64,000 bases of DNA, from the NCBI RefSeq assembly GCF_004342485.1, contig NZ_SMBU01000001.1, positions 124,001 to 188,000 of the forward strand. The letters are read 5' to 3'. The DNA is from Roseateles saccharophilus. GTDB taxonomy: Bacteria; Pseudomonadota; Gammaproteobacteria; Burkholderiales; Burkholderiaceae_C. Positions 17,873-26,360 of this stretch are shown piece by piece. The translations under genes were made by a program, and so were the position numbers. The first letter of the stretch is position 1, and every line of letters begins with the position of its first letter. The notes under the pieces were generated by a model. That model saw only the letters and a program-made list of their open reading frames with translations, had not been told where the DNA came from and did not search any database.

Positions 17873-18813
17873 CACCAGCGCGAGGTATAGGGCCGCGTCG
17901 CCGTGTCGCCACCGCTGCCCGCCACATGCATCGCGCTGGGCATGGCGGCCACCTCGATCAGCGCCGCCGTCTCGGCGTCGGGCTGGCCGGAAATGTCGCC
18001 CGGCCGGTACTTCATCTGGAAGGTGGAGATGACGTCCTTGGTCGCCGTGTCCAGCAGGCCCGAGCGCGGCACGTTGTAGCCGATGCGTGCCAGGCGCTCC
18101 TGCAGCCAGGCGGCGTCGTGCGGCGCGACCTCGTTCTCCAGCGTCTTCAGCAGCACCAGCGGGCCGTCGGGCCAGGGGATGAGTCCGGCGTCGGCCAGCT
18201 GCTTCCACGGGAACATCGGGCCCGGGTCCTGCTTGCGGCCGGGCGCGATATCGGCGTGACCGATGATGCGCTCGGGCTTTACCTGGTGGCGCTGTTGGAT
18301 GTCGCGCACCAGCGCGATCACCTCGTCCACCTGGGCCTGCGGGAAGGGCGCGTAGACGCGGCCGGCCGGCGTGTCGGTGAAGCCGGGGTTGACGATCTCG
18401 ATGCCGATGGAGGCCGAGTTCAGATTGGTGTTGCCGGCCCAGTAGCTCGCGCCGGCATGCCAGGCGCGGCGGTTCTCGTCCACCAGCGCATAGCTGGCCA
18501 CCGGGTTGTCGCGCACCAGATAGTGGGCCGACACCTGGCCGCCGGTGGTCAGCACCTTCAGAGACTTCTCCCAGTTCAGCACCGTGTAGTGCAGCACGAT
18601 GTAGAGGGCGCGGCTGTCCTGGTTCTGCGAGGTGTAGCTGCGGTCGATGACGGGCGGGCGCACGACGATGGCCGGCGTGGCCGCGGGGGTGGGCGACGTG
18701 GCGGATGGCGGTGTGGCGGGCGCGGGAGGCGCAGGATGTGCGGGCGGAGCCACGCTGGCGCAGGCGCTGAGCAGCAGGGCCAGAAGGGCGACGACGAGGG
18801 CGGTGGGCTTCAT
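17872..18813 (-). CDS. Lipoprotein N-acetylmuramoyl-L-alanine amidase (AmiD-like)
   Basis: This 313-residue protein has a lipoprotein signal (LLSACAS), a Pro/Ala-rich linker, an Amidase_2 zinc domain and a C-terminal peptidoglycan-binding-like domain. Zinc-ligand candidates are the His in IVLHYTVLNW and the His in IIGHADIAPGRKQDPGP. AmiD-type enzymes are outer-membrane anchored and cut the bond between MurNAc and L-Ala in muropeptides. It is the first gene of the peptide ABC transporter operon, so it probably releases murein peptides that the transporter takes up. That link is inference from the overlap with the permease gene. Confidence 0.9.
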   Translation of the reverse strand: MKPTALVVALLALLLSACASVAPPAHPAPPAPATPPSATSPTPAATPAIVVRPPVIDRSYTSQNQDSRALYIVLHYTVLNWEKSLKVLTTGGQVSAHYLVRDNPVASYALVDENRRAWHAGASYWAGNTNLNSASIGIEIVNPGFTDTPAGRVYAPFPQAQVDEVIALVRDIQQRHQVKPERIIGHADIAPGRKQDPGPMFPWKQLADAGLIPWPDGPLVLLKTLENEVAPHDAAWLQERLARIGYNVPRSGLLDTATKDVISTFQMKYRPGDISGQPDAETAALIEVAAMPSAMHVAGSGGDTATRPYTSRW

Positions 18814-19087
18814 GCGTGGGGAGACGTGGCCAGACCTGGATTGTTGCAGCGCACCCGATCGGAGGATTGCGGGTGTGCCCGCAGACAGCCATGCCCGACG
18901 CCGCAGCGGGTATGCCGGCAGGTGATGGCCGCGGCCGTCCGCAGTCGGTAGGCGGGGCCCCCCGCGGCTGATGGGGCCGCATCACGCCTGCTTGTGCCAG
19001 AGTCGCTCGACCACCCGGTGGTTGTCTCGAAAAACGGCATGCATTCCTTGGGGCCGGGGCTTCGCAGCCTCGTTAAGGAGACGTCCG

Positions 19088-19747
19088 ATGGAGCTCAAGC
19101 ACACGAGGGGCGCAGCCCTGGTTGCGGCGATCGCGCTGGCAGCGTCCTGTTGCGCACGTGCGGCGCCGGTCACCTTCTCGTTCACGGGCATGGTGACGCA
19201 GGTTGCGGCACTCGACCCCGTCTCGCCATTCCCGCAGGCCGTGGACCTCGGCACCGCCTTCTCGGGCAATTACACCTTCGATTCGGCCGCCCCCAACGGT
19301 GCTGCCGACCCCAGCACCTCGGGCGCCTATGCGGCTGCGCTGGGTGGCTTCTCGATCAGCCTGGGCGGGCTCACGTTGGTCTATGACGGGCTGAGCATCG
19401 TCATCCAGACCTCGCCGGGGTTCGACTTCTACGGTGCCATCCATAGCGAAGACCCTAGTGCCGACAAGCCCAGCGGCGCGCTCATCGATATCGCATTGAG
19501 CGACTACGCCGGCACCGCGCTGGCGGGAACCGGCCTGCCGATGCTGCCGCCGCTGCTGTCTCTCTTCGACCTGACGAACAGTTTCTTTCTCACCGACACC
19601 ATCGACGGCAACCAGGTCGAGCTTGGCGGCGCGATCGACTCGCTCCAATGCACGGCTGGCTGCCCCTTGAGCGAGCCGGTGGCGCCCCTGCTGTTGCCGA
19701 TGGCGCTGGGGATCGCCGCGCTGGCCAGGCGCCTGCGCGCCCGCTGA
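19088..19747 (+). CDS. Exported beta-rich protein with PEP-CTERM-like tail lacking PEP
   Basis: This 219-residue protein starts with a signal peptide (cleavage near ARA), followed by a beta-rich domain that begins VTFSFTGMVTQV, typical of small PEP-CTERM proteins. The tail is SEPVAPLLLPMALGIAALARRLRAR: a short hydrophobic helix and an arginine cluster as in exosortase substrates, but the Pro-Glu-Pro motif is reduced to SEPV. No exosortase gene is visible here. The function is unknown; sorting by exosortase is uncertain. AAGGAG precedes the ATG. Confidence 0.68.
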   Translation: MELKHTRGAALVAAIALAASCCARAAPVTFSFTGMVTQVAALDPVSPFPQAVDLGTAFSGNYTFDSAAPNGAADPSTSGAYAAALGGFSISLGGLTLVYDGLSIVIQTSPGFDFYGAIHSEDPSADKPSGALIDIALSDYAGTALAGTGLPMLPPLLSLFDLTNSFFLTDTIDGNQVELGGAIDSLQCTAGCPLSEPVAPLLLPMALGIAALARRLRAR

Positions 19748-19770
19748 ATCCTGCAATCGCCGCACGTCCG

Positions 19771-19790
19771 GCCGGCCATGCCGGGCTTTT
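19771..19790 (+). terminator. Possible rho-independent terminator
   Basis: CCGGC/GCCGG with a 3-base loop is followed by GC and four T residues, 23 bases after the preceding stop codon. The stem is short, so confidence is moderate. Confidence 0.5.
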
Positions 19791-19821
19791 GCTGGGGTGC
19801 CAGGCACCCAAGGAGGATGAC

Positions 19822-20658
19822 ATGCATGCGGAACGTTCTCTCGTCAGGGTCGCGCGTCGCGGCCTGCTGCTGGGTGCGTTGCTCCTCGCCGCGCCACTCG
19901 CCCTCGCGGTGGACGGCGCCATCCTGATCAATCAGGCGCGGGCGCTGGCCGGCGGTGTCAGCGCTGGCGATGCACCGGGCTTTCCGGTCAGCATCAACAC
20001 GCCCGGCTACTACGTGCTGACCAGCAATCTGACGGTGCCGAACTCGAGTACGACGGCCATACAGATCAACGCGAACAACGTGACGATCGACCTCAACGGC
20101 TTCGCCATCCTGGGGCCCAATGTCTGCGCCACCGACGGCTTCACGGTGGCCCAGCCTTGCACACAGCCCTCGGGCAGCCCGTATGCGGGCGTGGGCGTGG
20201 ATGCCGGCACGGCGGTCGCGTTCAACGTCAACAACACCCGCATCATCAACGGCACCATTGACGGCATGGGCGGCATTGGCGTGTTCGCCAACGTCAACGC
20301 GCGCATCGAGAAGCTCAACATTACCAACTGCGGCAGCTACGGTATCTATACCTTCGGTGGCGTGATCCTGGACACCCTCGTGCGTGGCAACGGCAATACC
20401 GGCATCCTCACGACCGGTGCCGTGATCCGGGATTCGCGGTCGGTATTCAATCGCGGCACCGGCATTCAGACCGGTGCAGCCAGCAGCCTCAGCGGCAATA
20501 TCGTCAGCACCAACCTCGGCTACGGGCTGCTGCTGTCTGGCAACTCGCGTTTTGCGGACAACGTGATCGACAACAACAATGGCGGCAATGCCAACCCGCA
20601 GATCAGCGGGGGCACGGCGGCCGGCGTCAATACCTGCGGCACGGCAGCCTGTCCGTAG
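19822..20658 (+). CDS. Exported right-handed parallel beta-helix protein
   Basis: This 278-residue protein has a signal peptide (cleavage near ALA). A series of repeats rich in Asn, Gly, Ile and Val follows, such as NNVTIDLNGFAI, NNTRIINGTIDGM, ARIEKLNITNCGSYGIYTFGG and GNGNTGILTTGAVIRD. The ~22-residue periodicity and asparagine ladders are typical of NosD/pectate-lyase-like beta-helices. No catalytic residues can be assigned, so it may bind or organise a surface polysaccharide rather than cut it. AGGAGGA precedes the ATG. It ends 8 bases from the convergent DUF2894-type gene. Confidence 0.75.
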   Translation: MHAERSLVRVARRGLLLGALLLAAPLALAVDGAILINQARALAGGVSAGDAPGFPVSINTPGYYVLTSNLTVPNSSTTAIQINANNVTIDLNGFAILGPNVCATDGFTVAQPCTQPSGSPYAGVGVDAGTAVAFNVNNTRIINGTIDGMGGIGVFANVNARIEKLNITNCGSYGIYTFGGVILDTLVRGNGNTGILTTGAVIRDSRSVFNRGTGIQTGAASSLSGNIVSTNLGYGLLLSGNSRFADNVIDNNNGGNANPQISGGTAAGVNTCGTAACP

Positions 20659-20666
20659 GCGATTGG

Positions 20667-21215
20667 CTAGCGCTTACGTGCCGGCGGCTTGCCGGCCCTC
20701 GCGCCGCCGACGCGGCGCACCGGCGTGTCGCCCGTGTCGGCGGTGGTCAGCGCTTGCAGCGCGGCAAGCCCGTCGAGCTGCGCGACAAGGCTTTGCAGAT
20801 AGGCCGGCGACAGGGCTTTCAACTGCTGCAGCGCGCGACGCACGAGGACCTGGCTGTGCAAGGGGCCGAGCTGCTCGGGCGGCGGCGCATCCACCTCGGC
20901 CAGGCACCGCGCCAGGCGCAGCGCGCTCCAGGTGCGGCGGTGGGCCTGCACGTGGCGCAGCTCCGGGCCGGCGCCGTGCTGCAGCCGGGCGAGGAGTTCG
21001 GTCAGTGGGCTTGCGGCGTTCGCTGGGCGGCGCGCCGGTTGCGGTTTCGGCGCGGCTTCGGCGCGGTGCAGCAGCCTGGCCACCAGCGCCTCGCGCAGCG
21101 CACCCGCTGGCGCGGCGCCGGCGCGTCGGGCCAGCGCCTCCAGCACGCGGCGCTGCACCGGGTCGGCGGCGGGCCGTGCCGCCACCCAGCCGACGGGGTC
21201 GTCCAGCGCGTCCAT
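20667..21215 (-). CDS. DUF2894-type protein
   Basis: This 182-residue soluble protein contains the sequence HRRTWSALRLARCLAEVD and then GPLHSQVLVRRALQQLKALSPAYLQ, which I recognise as DUF2894-like. The C-terminus is basic. It is the last gene of a four-gene minus-strand operon, and its start codon shares one base with the OmpA-family stop. Its function is unknown; constant linkage to the channel and OmpA-like genes suggests it works with them in the cytoplasm. Confidence 0.75.
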   Translation of the reverse strand: MDALDDPVGWVAARPAADPVQRRVLEALARRAGAAPAGALREALVARLLHRAEAAPKPQPARRPANAASPLTELLARLQHGAGPELRHVQAHRRTWSALRLARCLAEVDAPPPEQLGPLHSQVLVRRALQQLKALSPAYLQSLVAQLDGLAALQALTTADTGDTPVRRVGGARAGKPPARKR

Positions 21216-21859
21216 CAGGGGGTGGACGCGGCGGCGCGCCGGGGCCGCGGCGTGGGTGCGATCTCGACGCGGCGGTTCAGCGCGCGGCCGGCGGCCGCGT
21301 CGTTGGACGCCACCGGCTGCTGCGGGCCGAAGGCAGCGGCGAACACCGTGTCCGGCGGCAGGCCCTCGGCGATCAGCGTGCGCGTGACGGTCAGCGCGCG
21401 CTGGGCCGACAGCTCCCAGTTGTCGGCGAACTGCTTGCTGGTGACGAGGGCGCGGTCGTCGGTGAAGCCGCTGACCATCAGGATCTCGTCGCGCTGGGCG
21501 AGATAGGTGCGCAGCGGCACGGCCAGGCTCTTGATGAGCGCGCGGCCGTCGGCATGCAGCTGGTCGGAGCCGGTGGCGAACAGCACCGCGCCGCTGATGC
21601 CGATGCGGCCTTCGACCAGCGTGATGCGGCCATCCGCCAGCGGACCGGCCAGCGCCCGCTCCAGCGCCTCGCGGCGGGCCTGCTCGGCCTGGCGCTGCTG
21701 CATCTCGGCTTCGAGCTTGTTGGCCAGGTCCAGCTGGCCGACGAGGGCCGCCGCCAGCACCAGCACGAAGGCGCCCAGCACGCCGGCCATCAGGTCGCCG
21801 AAGGCGGCCCAGGCGGGGGCGCCGACGCCTTCTTGTTCGATCTCCAGCGGCTCATCCAT
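21215..21859 (-). CDS. OmpA/MotB-like inner-membrane protein
   Basis: This 214-residue protein has a short cytoplasmic start, one membrane helix (about residues 17-42) with an aspartate at its beginning (AWAAFGDLMAGVLGAF, Asp22), a short coiled coil and a C-terminal OmpA-type peptidoglycan-binding domain ending in NRRVEIAPTP. The Asp at the cytoplasmic end of the helix matches the position of the proton-carrying Asp of MotB and of ZorB-like proteins. The partner is the MotA/TolQ-like protein upstream, whose gene overlaps by 8 bases. A proton-driven stator anchored to the wall is the likely role, by inference. Confidence 0.85.
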   Translation of the reverse strand: MDEPLEIEQEGVGAPAWAAFGDLMAGVLGAFVLVLAAALVGQLDLANKLEAEMQQRQAEQARREALERALAGPLADGRITLVEGRIGISGAVLFATGSDQLHADGRALIKSLAVPLRTYLAQRDEILMVSGFTDDRALVTSKQFADNWELSAQRALTVTRTLIAEGLPPDTVFAAAFGPQQPVASNDAAAGRALNRRVEIAPTPRPRRAAASTP

Positions 21860-24440
21860 TCGCGGTGGCCCCCTGCAGCGCGTCCAGCACCTGCTTCTGC
21901 GAGCCCAGGCAGAGGTCGATGACCTCGCGCGCCTGGGCGACGTAGTAGCCCAGCTGCTCGTCGCTGCGCGTCATCGCGCCGGAGAGGCGCTCCTCCAGCG
22001 CGGCCAGGTGCTGCACGAGCTGGGCGTTCGAGCCCTGGAACTGCTCCACCGCAGCGCTGAAGCCCTCGCCCAGGCTGCCCATCTCGGCGGCGCTGGCGGC
22101 CAGCGTCGTCGCGGCGTCGGCCAGGGTCTGGCCGGTGGCGTCGGCCTGGGCCGTGAAGCGCTGGCCCAGGGCTTCGAGTTGCGTCGCCGAGCTGCTCACC
22201 AAGGCATCGATGGACGCGCGCTGCTCGCCGGCCGCCTGCTGCAGCGAGGCCAGCAGCGTCGAGACGGTCTGCATCAGCTCGGCGCGCTCCGCCAGGGCCG
22301 AGCGGTCCTGGGCCTGGCTCTGCATCAGCTGCTCGCGCAGCGCAGCCACGACCTCGACGGCTGCGCGCGGCGCCTCGCCGGCGGCCTGCAGCAGAGCACC
22401 GGCCTCGCCGAGCGTGCTGCTGGCCTGGGCCTGGTTCTGCGCGACCAGGTCGCGGGTGTGCGCAAGCAGGCTATCGGCCAGTTGCTGTTGCCGGGCCAGC
22501 TGGGCGCTGCCGGCGGCCTGCAGCTCGGTGCGCCAGGCGGCCAGGCGTTCGGCGTCGTTGTGGGCATGGGCCGACTGCAGCTGCCGGTGCGCGTCGGACA
22601 GCGCCGCGATGGCGGCTTGGGTCTGGGCCGTAAAGCCGGCGGTCAGCTCGGCCATCGCGTTCTGGGCGCGTTCGCCGCTGGCGGCCAGCAGTTGCTGCGC
22701 GGCCTCGCGTTGCGCCAGCAGCAGCTGCTCGTTGGCCTCGCGCTGCTGGGCCAGCGCCTCGGCCTCGGCACGGGTCTCGGCACGCTGCTGGGCATGTAGT
22801 TCGGCCTGCAGAGTGGCGTGGCGGGTCTGGGTGTCGGCGATGCGGTCGAGCAGGTCCTGGGTCTGGCTGGCGAAGCCGGTGGTCAGCTCGGTCAGCGCGT
22901 TCTGGGCGCGGCTGCCGCTGTCGGCCAGCAGCTGCTGGGCGGCTTCGCGCTGAGCGGCCAGCAACTGTTCGTTGGCGGCGCGCTGGCCGGCCAGGGCCTC
23001 GGCTTCGCTGCGGGCCTCGGCGCGGCGCAGCGCATCCTGCTCGGCTTGCGCGGCCTGTTGCCGGGACTGGGCCTCGGCCACGCGGTCCAGCAGCGCCTGG
23101 GTCTGCGCGGCGAAGCCGGCGGCCGTGTCGGCGATGGCCTGGGCGGCGGCGGCGCGCTGCTCGGCCAGTGCATCGAGCTGGGCCTGCAATGCGGCGGCAC
23201 GGATGGCCTCGGCCTCGGCCTGCGCGGCCTGCTGGCGGCTGGCGGCGGCGTCGAGCGCGGCCAGCAGCGCCTGTGCCTCGCCGGTCCAGCGCTCGCCGAG
23301 CTGTTGCGCGGCCTGCTGCGTGGCGGCGCCGGTGTCGGCCAGAAGCTTGAGCGCGGCCTCGCGTTGTTGGGCCAGGCCGTCGGCGTGGGCGCTGGCGGCG
23401 GCCTCGTTCTGCTGCCCGATCTGCGCGACACCGGCTTCGAAGGCCGCGCTCAGCGCACCCAGCTGGCCGGCCACCTGCGCGCCCACGCGCTCGTGCAGGG
23501 CCGCGGCCTCGCGGGCGATGCCGGCCATCGCGGCCTCGGCGGCGGGCTGGATGGCGGCGCCGGCGAGGCGGGCGCTCTCGGCCAGGCTGCTGCGCAGCGT
23601 CGTGTCCACGCTGGCGGCCAGGGCGGTGTAGGCCTGGCTCGTCTCGCTGTGAAAGCGCGCCTGCTCGGCGTTGCGCGCTTCGTCGAGGCGCGCGTTCTGC
23701 GCGGCGAGCTGGTCGGCCATCTGCTGCGCGAAGCGCTGCAACTGGGCGACGAGTTCGAGCTGGTTCTGCTTTGCGGTCTCGGCCGCAGCAGCCTCCGCCG
23801 CTTGCTGGGCCTGCGCGCGGCGGTGGGCGGCGGTCAGCGGGCCCAGGCGGCCCAGCAGGGCCACGTCCAGTGCGCCCGACACGGCGGCGCGCTCGCGGCG
23901 GGCCAGGGCCACCATCAGGCCCAGCATGGCCGAGCCGGTCACGCCGGCCACGCTGGCGCTGAAGGCCAGGCCCAGGCCCTGCACCGGCGCGCCCAAGGCG
24001 TTGCGCAGCGCGGCCAGGTCGGCCGTCTGGCCCAGCGCGCTGGCCGTGCTGCTCAAGGTGATGACGAGGCCGATGAAGGTGCCCAGCATGCCCAGCAGCA
24101 CCAGCAGGCCGGCCAGGGCCGGCGCCAGGCCGAGGCCGGGCAGGGCCACGCGCAGGCCCTCCAGGCGTTGCTGCACGGCGGCGCGCAGCGTGGGCGGCAG
24201 GGTGTCGACCCAGTTCTCACCGGGCTCGCCGCGCTCGGTGGCCAATGCCGCATCCAGCGCGCGGCTGGCGCGGCGGAAGTCGCGCAGCTCCACGGTGCCC
24301 AGCAGGAAGAAGGCGGCGATCAGCAGCGTCATCGCCAGCGCCACGGGGTGGTGGCGCGAGGCGGCGACGGCCGCGCCGGCGATGCCCGCGAGGCCGGCCG
24401 CGAGGGCGAGGGGGTAGAGGGCGTTCAGGAGGCGGTTCAT
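21852..24440 (-). CDS. DUF802-type MotA/TolQ-like channel protein with long coiled-coil tail
   Basis: This 862-residue protein starts with two membrane helices (MNRLLNALYPLALAAGLAG and beyond). A TolQ/ExbB/MotA-type pair of helices comes later (LAGLLVLLGMLGTFIGLVI and the LGLAFSASVAGVTGSAML region, about residues 120-200). The remaining ~600 residues are almost entirely Ala/Gln/Glu-rich coiled coil with near-repeats of about 80-90 residues, each containing AQREAAQQLLADSG or similar and ending LTTGFASQTQ or similar. This layout matches ZorA of Zorya systems and DUF802 proteins. It probably forms a pentameric proton channel with the OmpA-like protein. Confidence 0.85.
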   Translation of the reverse strand: MNRLLNALYPLALAAGLAGIAGAAVAASRHHPVALAMTLLIAAFFLLGTVELRDFRRASRALDAALATERGEPGENWVDTLPPTLRAAVQQRLEGLRVALPGLGLAPALAGLLVLLGMLGTFIGLVITLSSTASALGQTADLAALRNALGAPVQGLGLAFSASVAGVTGSAMLGLMVALARRERAAVSGALDVALLGRLGPLTAAHRRAQAQQAAEAAAAETAKQNQLELVAQLQRFAQQMADQLAAQNARLDEARNAEQARFHSETSQAYTALAASVDTTLRSSLAESARLAGAAIQPAAEAAMAGIAREAAALHERVGAQVAGQLGALSAAFEAGVAQIGQQNEAAASAHADGLAQQREAALKLLADTGAATQQAAQQLGERWTGEAQALLAALDAAASRQQAAQAEAEAIRAAALQAQLDALAEQRAAAAQAIADTAAGFAAQTQALLDRVAEAQSRQQAAQAEQDALRRAEARSEAEALAGQRAANEQLLAAQREAAQQLLADSGSRAQNALTELTTGFASQTQDLLDRIADTQTRHATLQAELHAQQRAETRAEAEALAQQREANEQLLLAQREAAQQLLAASGERAQNAMAELTAGFTAQTQAAIAALSDAHRQLQSAHAHNDAERLAAWRTELQAAGSAQLARQQQLADSLLAHTRDLVAQNQAQASSTLGEAGALLQAAGEAPRAAVEVVAALREQLMQSQAQDRSALAERAELMQTVSTLLASLQQAAGEQRASIDALVSSSATQLEALGQRFTAQADATGQTLADAATTLAASAAEMGSLGEGFSAAVEQFQGSNAQLVQHLAALEERLSGAMTRSDEQLGYYVAQAREVIDLCLGSQKQVLDALQGATANG

Positions 24441-25114
24441 CGGGGGGTGTCGTCGTGCAGGGCCTCGATCAGGCCCAGCACCGGTTGAAGTCGGAGATCC
24501 AGCTCGGCCCGCAGCAGGCGCTGCAGGTCGGCCCAGAAGCGCAGGCGCCAGCGCCGTGGGTCGGCGGCATGGTGGGCTTCGGCGCGCGTCGTCAGCAGCG
24601 CAGGCAGGCCGGCCAGCCGCTCGCGCTCGTGCGCGGCAACGGCGCGCTCCAGCACCGCGTCGAGCTGCGCCAGGCGTGCCAGCGGCCCGGAGGCCTCGGC
24701 CAGCCGCGGGCGCAGGCGTTCGCGCAGGCTGGCAATGCGTGCGGCCATGCCGCGCTGCTGCTGCGCATGGTGCAGGCGCAGGGGCGCCAGCAGGTCGGCC
24801 AGCGGCACGCCTTCGGGCGCGGCCTCGGCGGCCTCGCGCGCCAGCAGCGCGTCGTCGAAGGCATTGAGCAGGTCGGCCTGCACGCGCTCCAGCGCGGCGG
24901 CGGCCCAGTCGCGGGCCTCGCGGCGCGCGGCGGCGTCGGCCGTGGCCGCAGGCGCCGTGGCCAGCAGCTGGGACAGGCCGATGGCCTCCGCCCAGCCCAG
25001 CCAGCCGCCCAGGCGCTCGGCCACGGGCGCAACGGGCTGGGGCGCCACGCCCCATTGCAGCAGCAGCCGGGCCAGGGGCTCGGCGGCGGGAGGCTGCGGG
25101 AGGGCTGCTTGCAT
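24437..25114 (-). CDS. DUF3348-type protein
   Basis: This 225-residue soluble, mostly helical protein is rich in Ala, Leu and Arg, with segments LADLLAPLRLHHAQQQRGM and RRWRLRFWADLQRLLRAELD. I recognise it as DUF3348, which in Burkholderiales heads an operon with DUF802, OmpA and DUF2894 genes. The stop overlaps the next ATG by four bases. Its biochemical role is unknown. The promoter must lie in 25115-25199, between this gene and the divergent aldolase-like gene. Confidence 0.78.
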   Translation of the reverse strand: MQAALPQPPAAEPLARLLLQWGVAPQPVAPVAERLGGWLGWAEAIGLSQLLATAPAATADAAARREARDWAAAALERVQADLLNAFDDALLAREAAEAAPEGVPLADLLAPLRLHHAQQQRGMAARIASLRERLRPRLAEASGPLARLAQLDAVLERAVAAHERERLAGLPALLTTRAEAHHAADPRRWRLRFWADLQRLLRAELDLRLQPVLGLIEALHDDTPR

Positions 25115-25199
25115 GGACGCGGGCGCGCGAGGAAAAAGGGCGAGATTTTAGTGAGGACAGCTGGGAAGGGCCTCGCGCCCCCGCGGCGACACTGAGCCC

Positions 25200-26309
25200 A
25201 TGCCCGCCACCCGCCCCGCCCACGCCGACATCGAACTGCGCAACCGCTGTAGCCGCTGGCTCAATGCCCACCGCCCTTTGCGCAGCATGCGCGAATCCCT
25301 GCTGGCCCTGGCCGAGCTGCCCGAGGCGGCCCTGCCGCTGGATGTCTACGGCGAAGGCGAGGCCATGCAGGCGCTGGAGGTCGACGTCGCCACGCTGCTC
25401 GGCAAGCCGGCGGCGCGCTTCTTCCACAAGGGCGTGGCGGCGCAGCTGGCGGCGTTGCGCGTGGCCTGCGGCGAGGGCGCCGGCCCGGTGGCCCTGCATC
25501 CGCAGAGCCATATCGCCATCGACGAGGCCGAGGCCTTCGAGGCGCTGCTGGGCCTGCGCGGGCTGCGCGTCGGCGCTCCCGACACGCCCTTCACGGCCAC
25601 CGAGCTGGCGGCCCTGCCCGAGAAGCCGGCGGTCGTCGTCGTCGAGCTGCCGCTGCGGCGTGGCGGCTTCCGGCTGCCGGACTGGGAGGCGCTGGTGGCG
25701 ATCAGCGCCTGGTGCCGGGCCGAGGGCGTGTGGCTGCATTTCGACGGTGCGCGGCTGTGGGAGGCGGCGCCGCACTACGGCCGGGCGCTGGCCGACATCG
25801 CCGCGCTGGCGGACTCGGTCTATGTGTCCTTCTACAAGGGCCTGGGCGGCCTGGCCGGCAGCGTGCTGGCCGGGCCGGCGGACTTCATTGCCGCGGCGGC
25901 GCCCTGGCAGACCCGGCTGGCCGGCAATGTCTACACCCTCTACCCGATGGTGCTGTCGGCGCTGGACGGCCTGCGCCGCCGGCTGCCGCAGATGGGCGCC
26001 TGGCGCGAGCGTGCGCGTGCTCTGGCCGCGCTGCTGGCGGCCGAGCCTGGCTGGCAGGTGGCGCCCGAGCCGCCGCAGACCAATTCCTTCCAGCTCCACC
26101 TGCCGGTCGCGCCGGAGAAGTTGCGCGAGGCGATGCTGGAGGTCGCGCGTCGGCAGGGCTCCTGGCTGGGCGCGCGGGCCGCGGGGTCGGGGCGCATCGA
26201 CTGCGGCGCGATGGTGGAGATCGTCATCGGCGAGGCGGCCGACGACTGGAGCGATGCCGAGGCCCTGGCCGCCTGGCGGGCGGCGGTGGCCTTGTCAGCT
26301 TCCCTGTAA
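25200..26309 (+). CDS. Threonine aldolase-like PLP enzyme
   Basis: This 369-residue fold-type I pyridoxal-phosphate enzyme resembles low-specificity L-threonine aldolase / beta-eliminating lyases. Visible motifs are HPQSHIAIDEAEAFE (cofactor-ring stacking His), WLHFDGARLWEA (Asp to pyridine nitrogen) and VSFYKGLGGLAGS with the Schiff-base lysine. It would split L-threonine or a related beta-hydroxy amino acid into glycine and an aldehyde. The start is the ATG at 25200. The exact substrate is uncertain because the N-terminus is somewhat divergent. Confidence 0.85.
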   Translation: MPATRPAHADIELRNRCSRWLNAHRPLRSMRESLLALAELPEAALPLDVYGEGEAMQALEVDVATLLGKPAARFFHKGVAAQLAALRVACGEGAGPVALHPQSHIAIDEAEAFEALLGLRGLRVGAPDTPFTATELAALPEKPAVVVVELPLRRGGFRLPDWEALVAISAWCRAEGVWLHFDGARLWEAAPHYGRALADIAALADSVYVSFYKGLGGLAGSVLAGPADFIAAAAPWQTRLAGNVYTLYPMVLSALDGLRRRLPQMGAWRERARALAALLAAEPGWQVAPEPPQTNSFQLHLPVAPEKLREAMLEVARRQGSWLGARAAGSGRIDCGAMVEIVIGEAADDWSDAEALAAWRAAVALSASL

Positions 26310-26360
26310 GCCTGCGGTCCTAGGCTGGGCGGCAATCCCTTGCAGCTCAGGACCGCGCCC

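Noticed and set aside
22818..24488. Large plus-strand open frame opposite the DUF802-type gene
   Set aside because: It is the shadow of the Ala/Gln coiled-coil repeats; GC-rich codons rarely form stops on the other strand. It shows no known motif.
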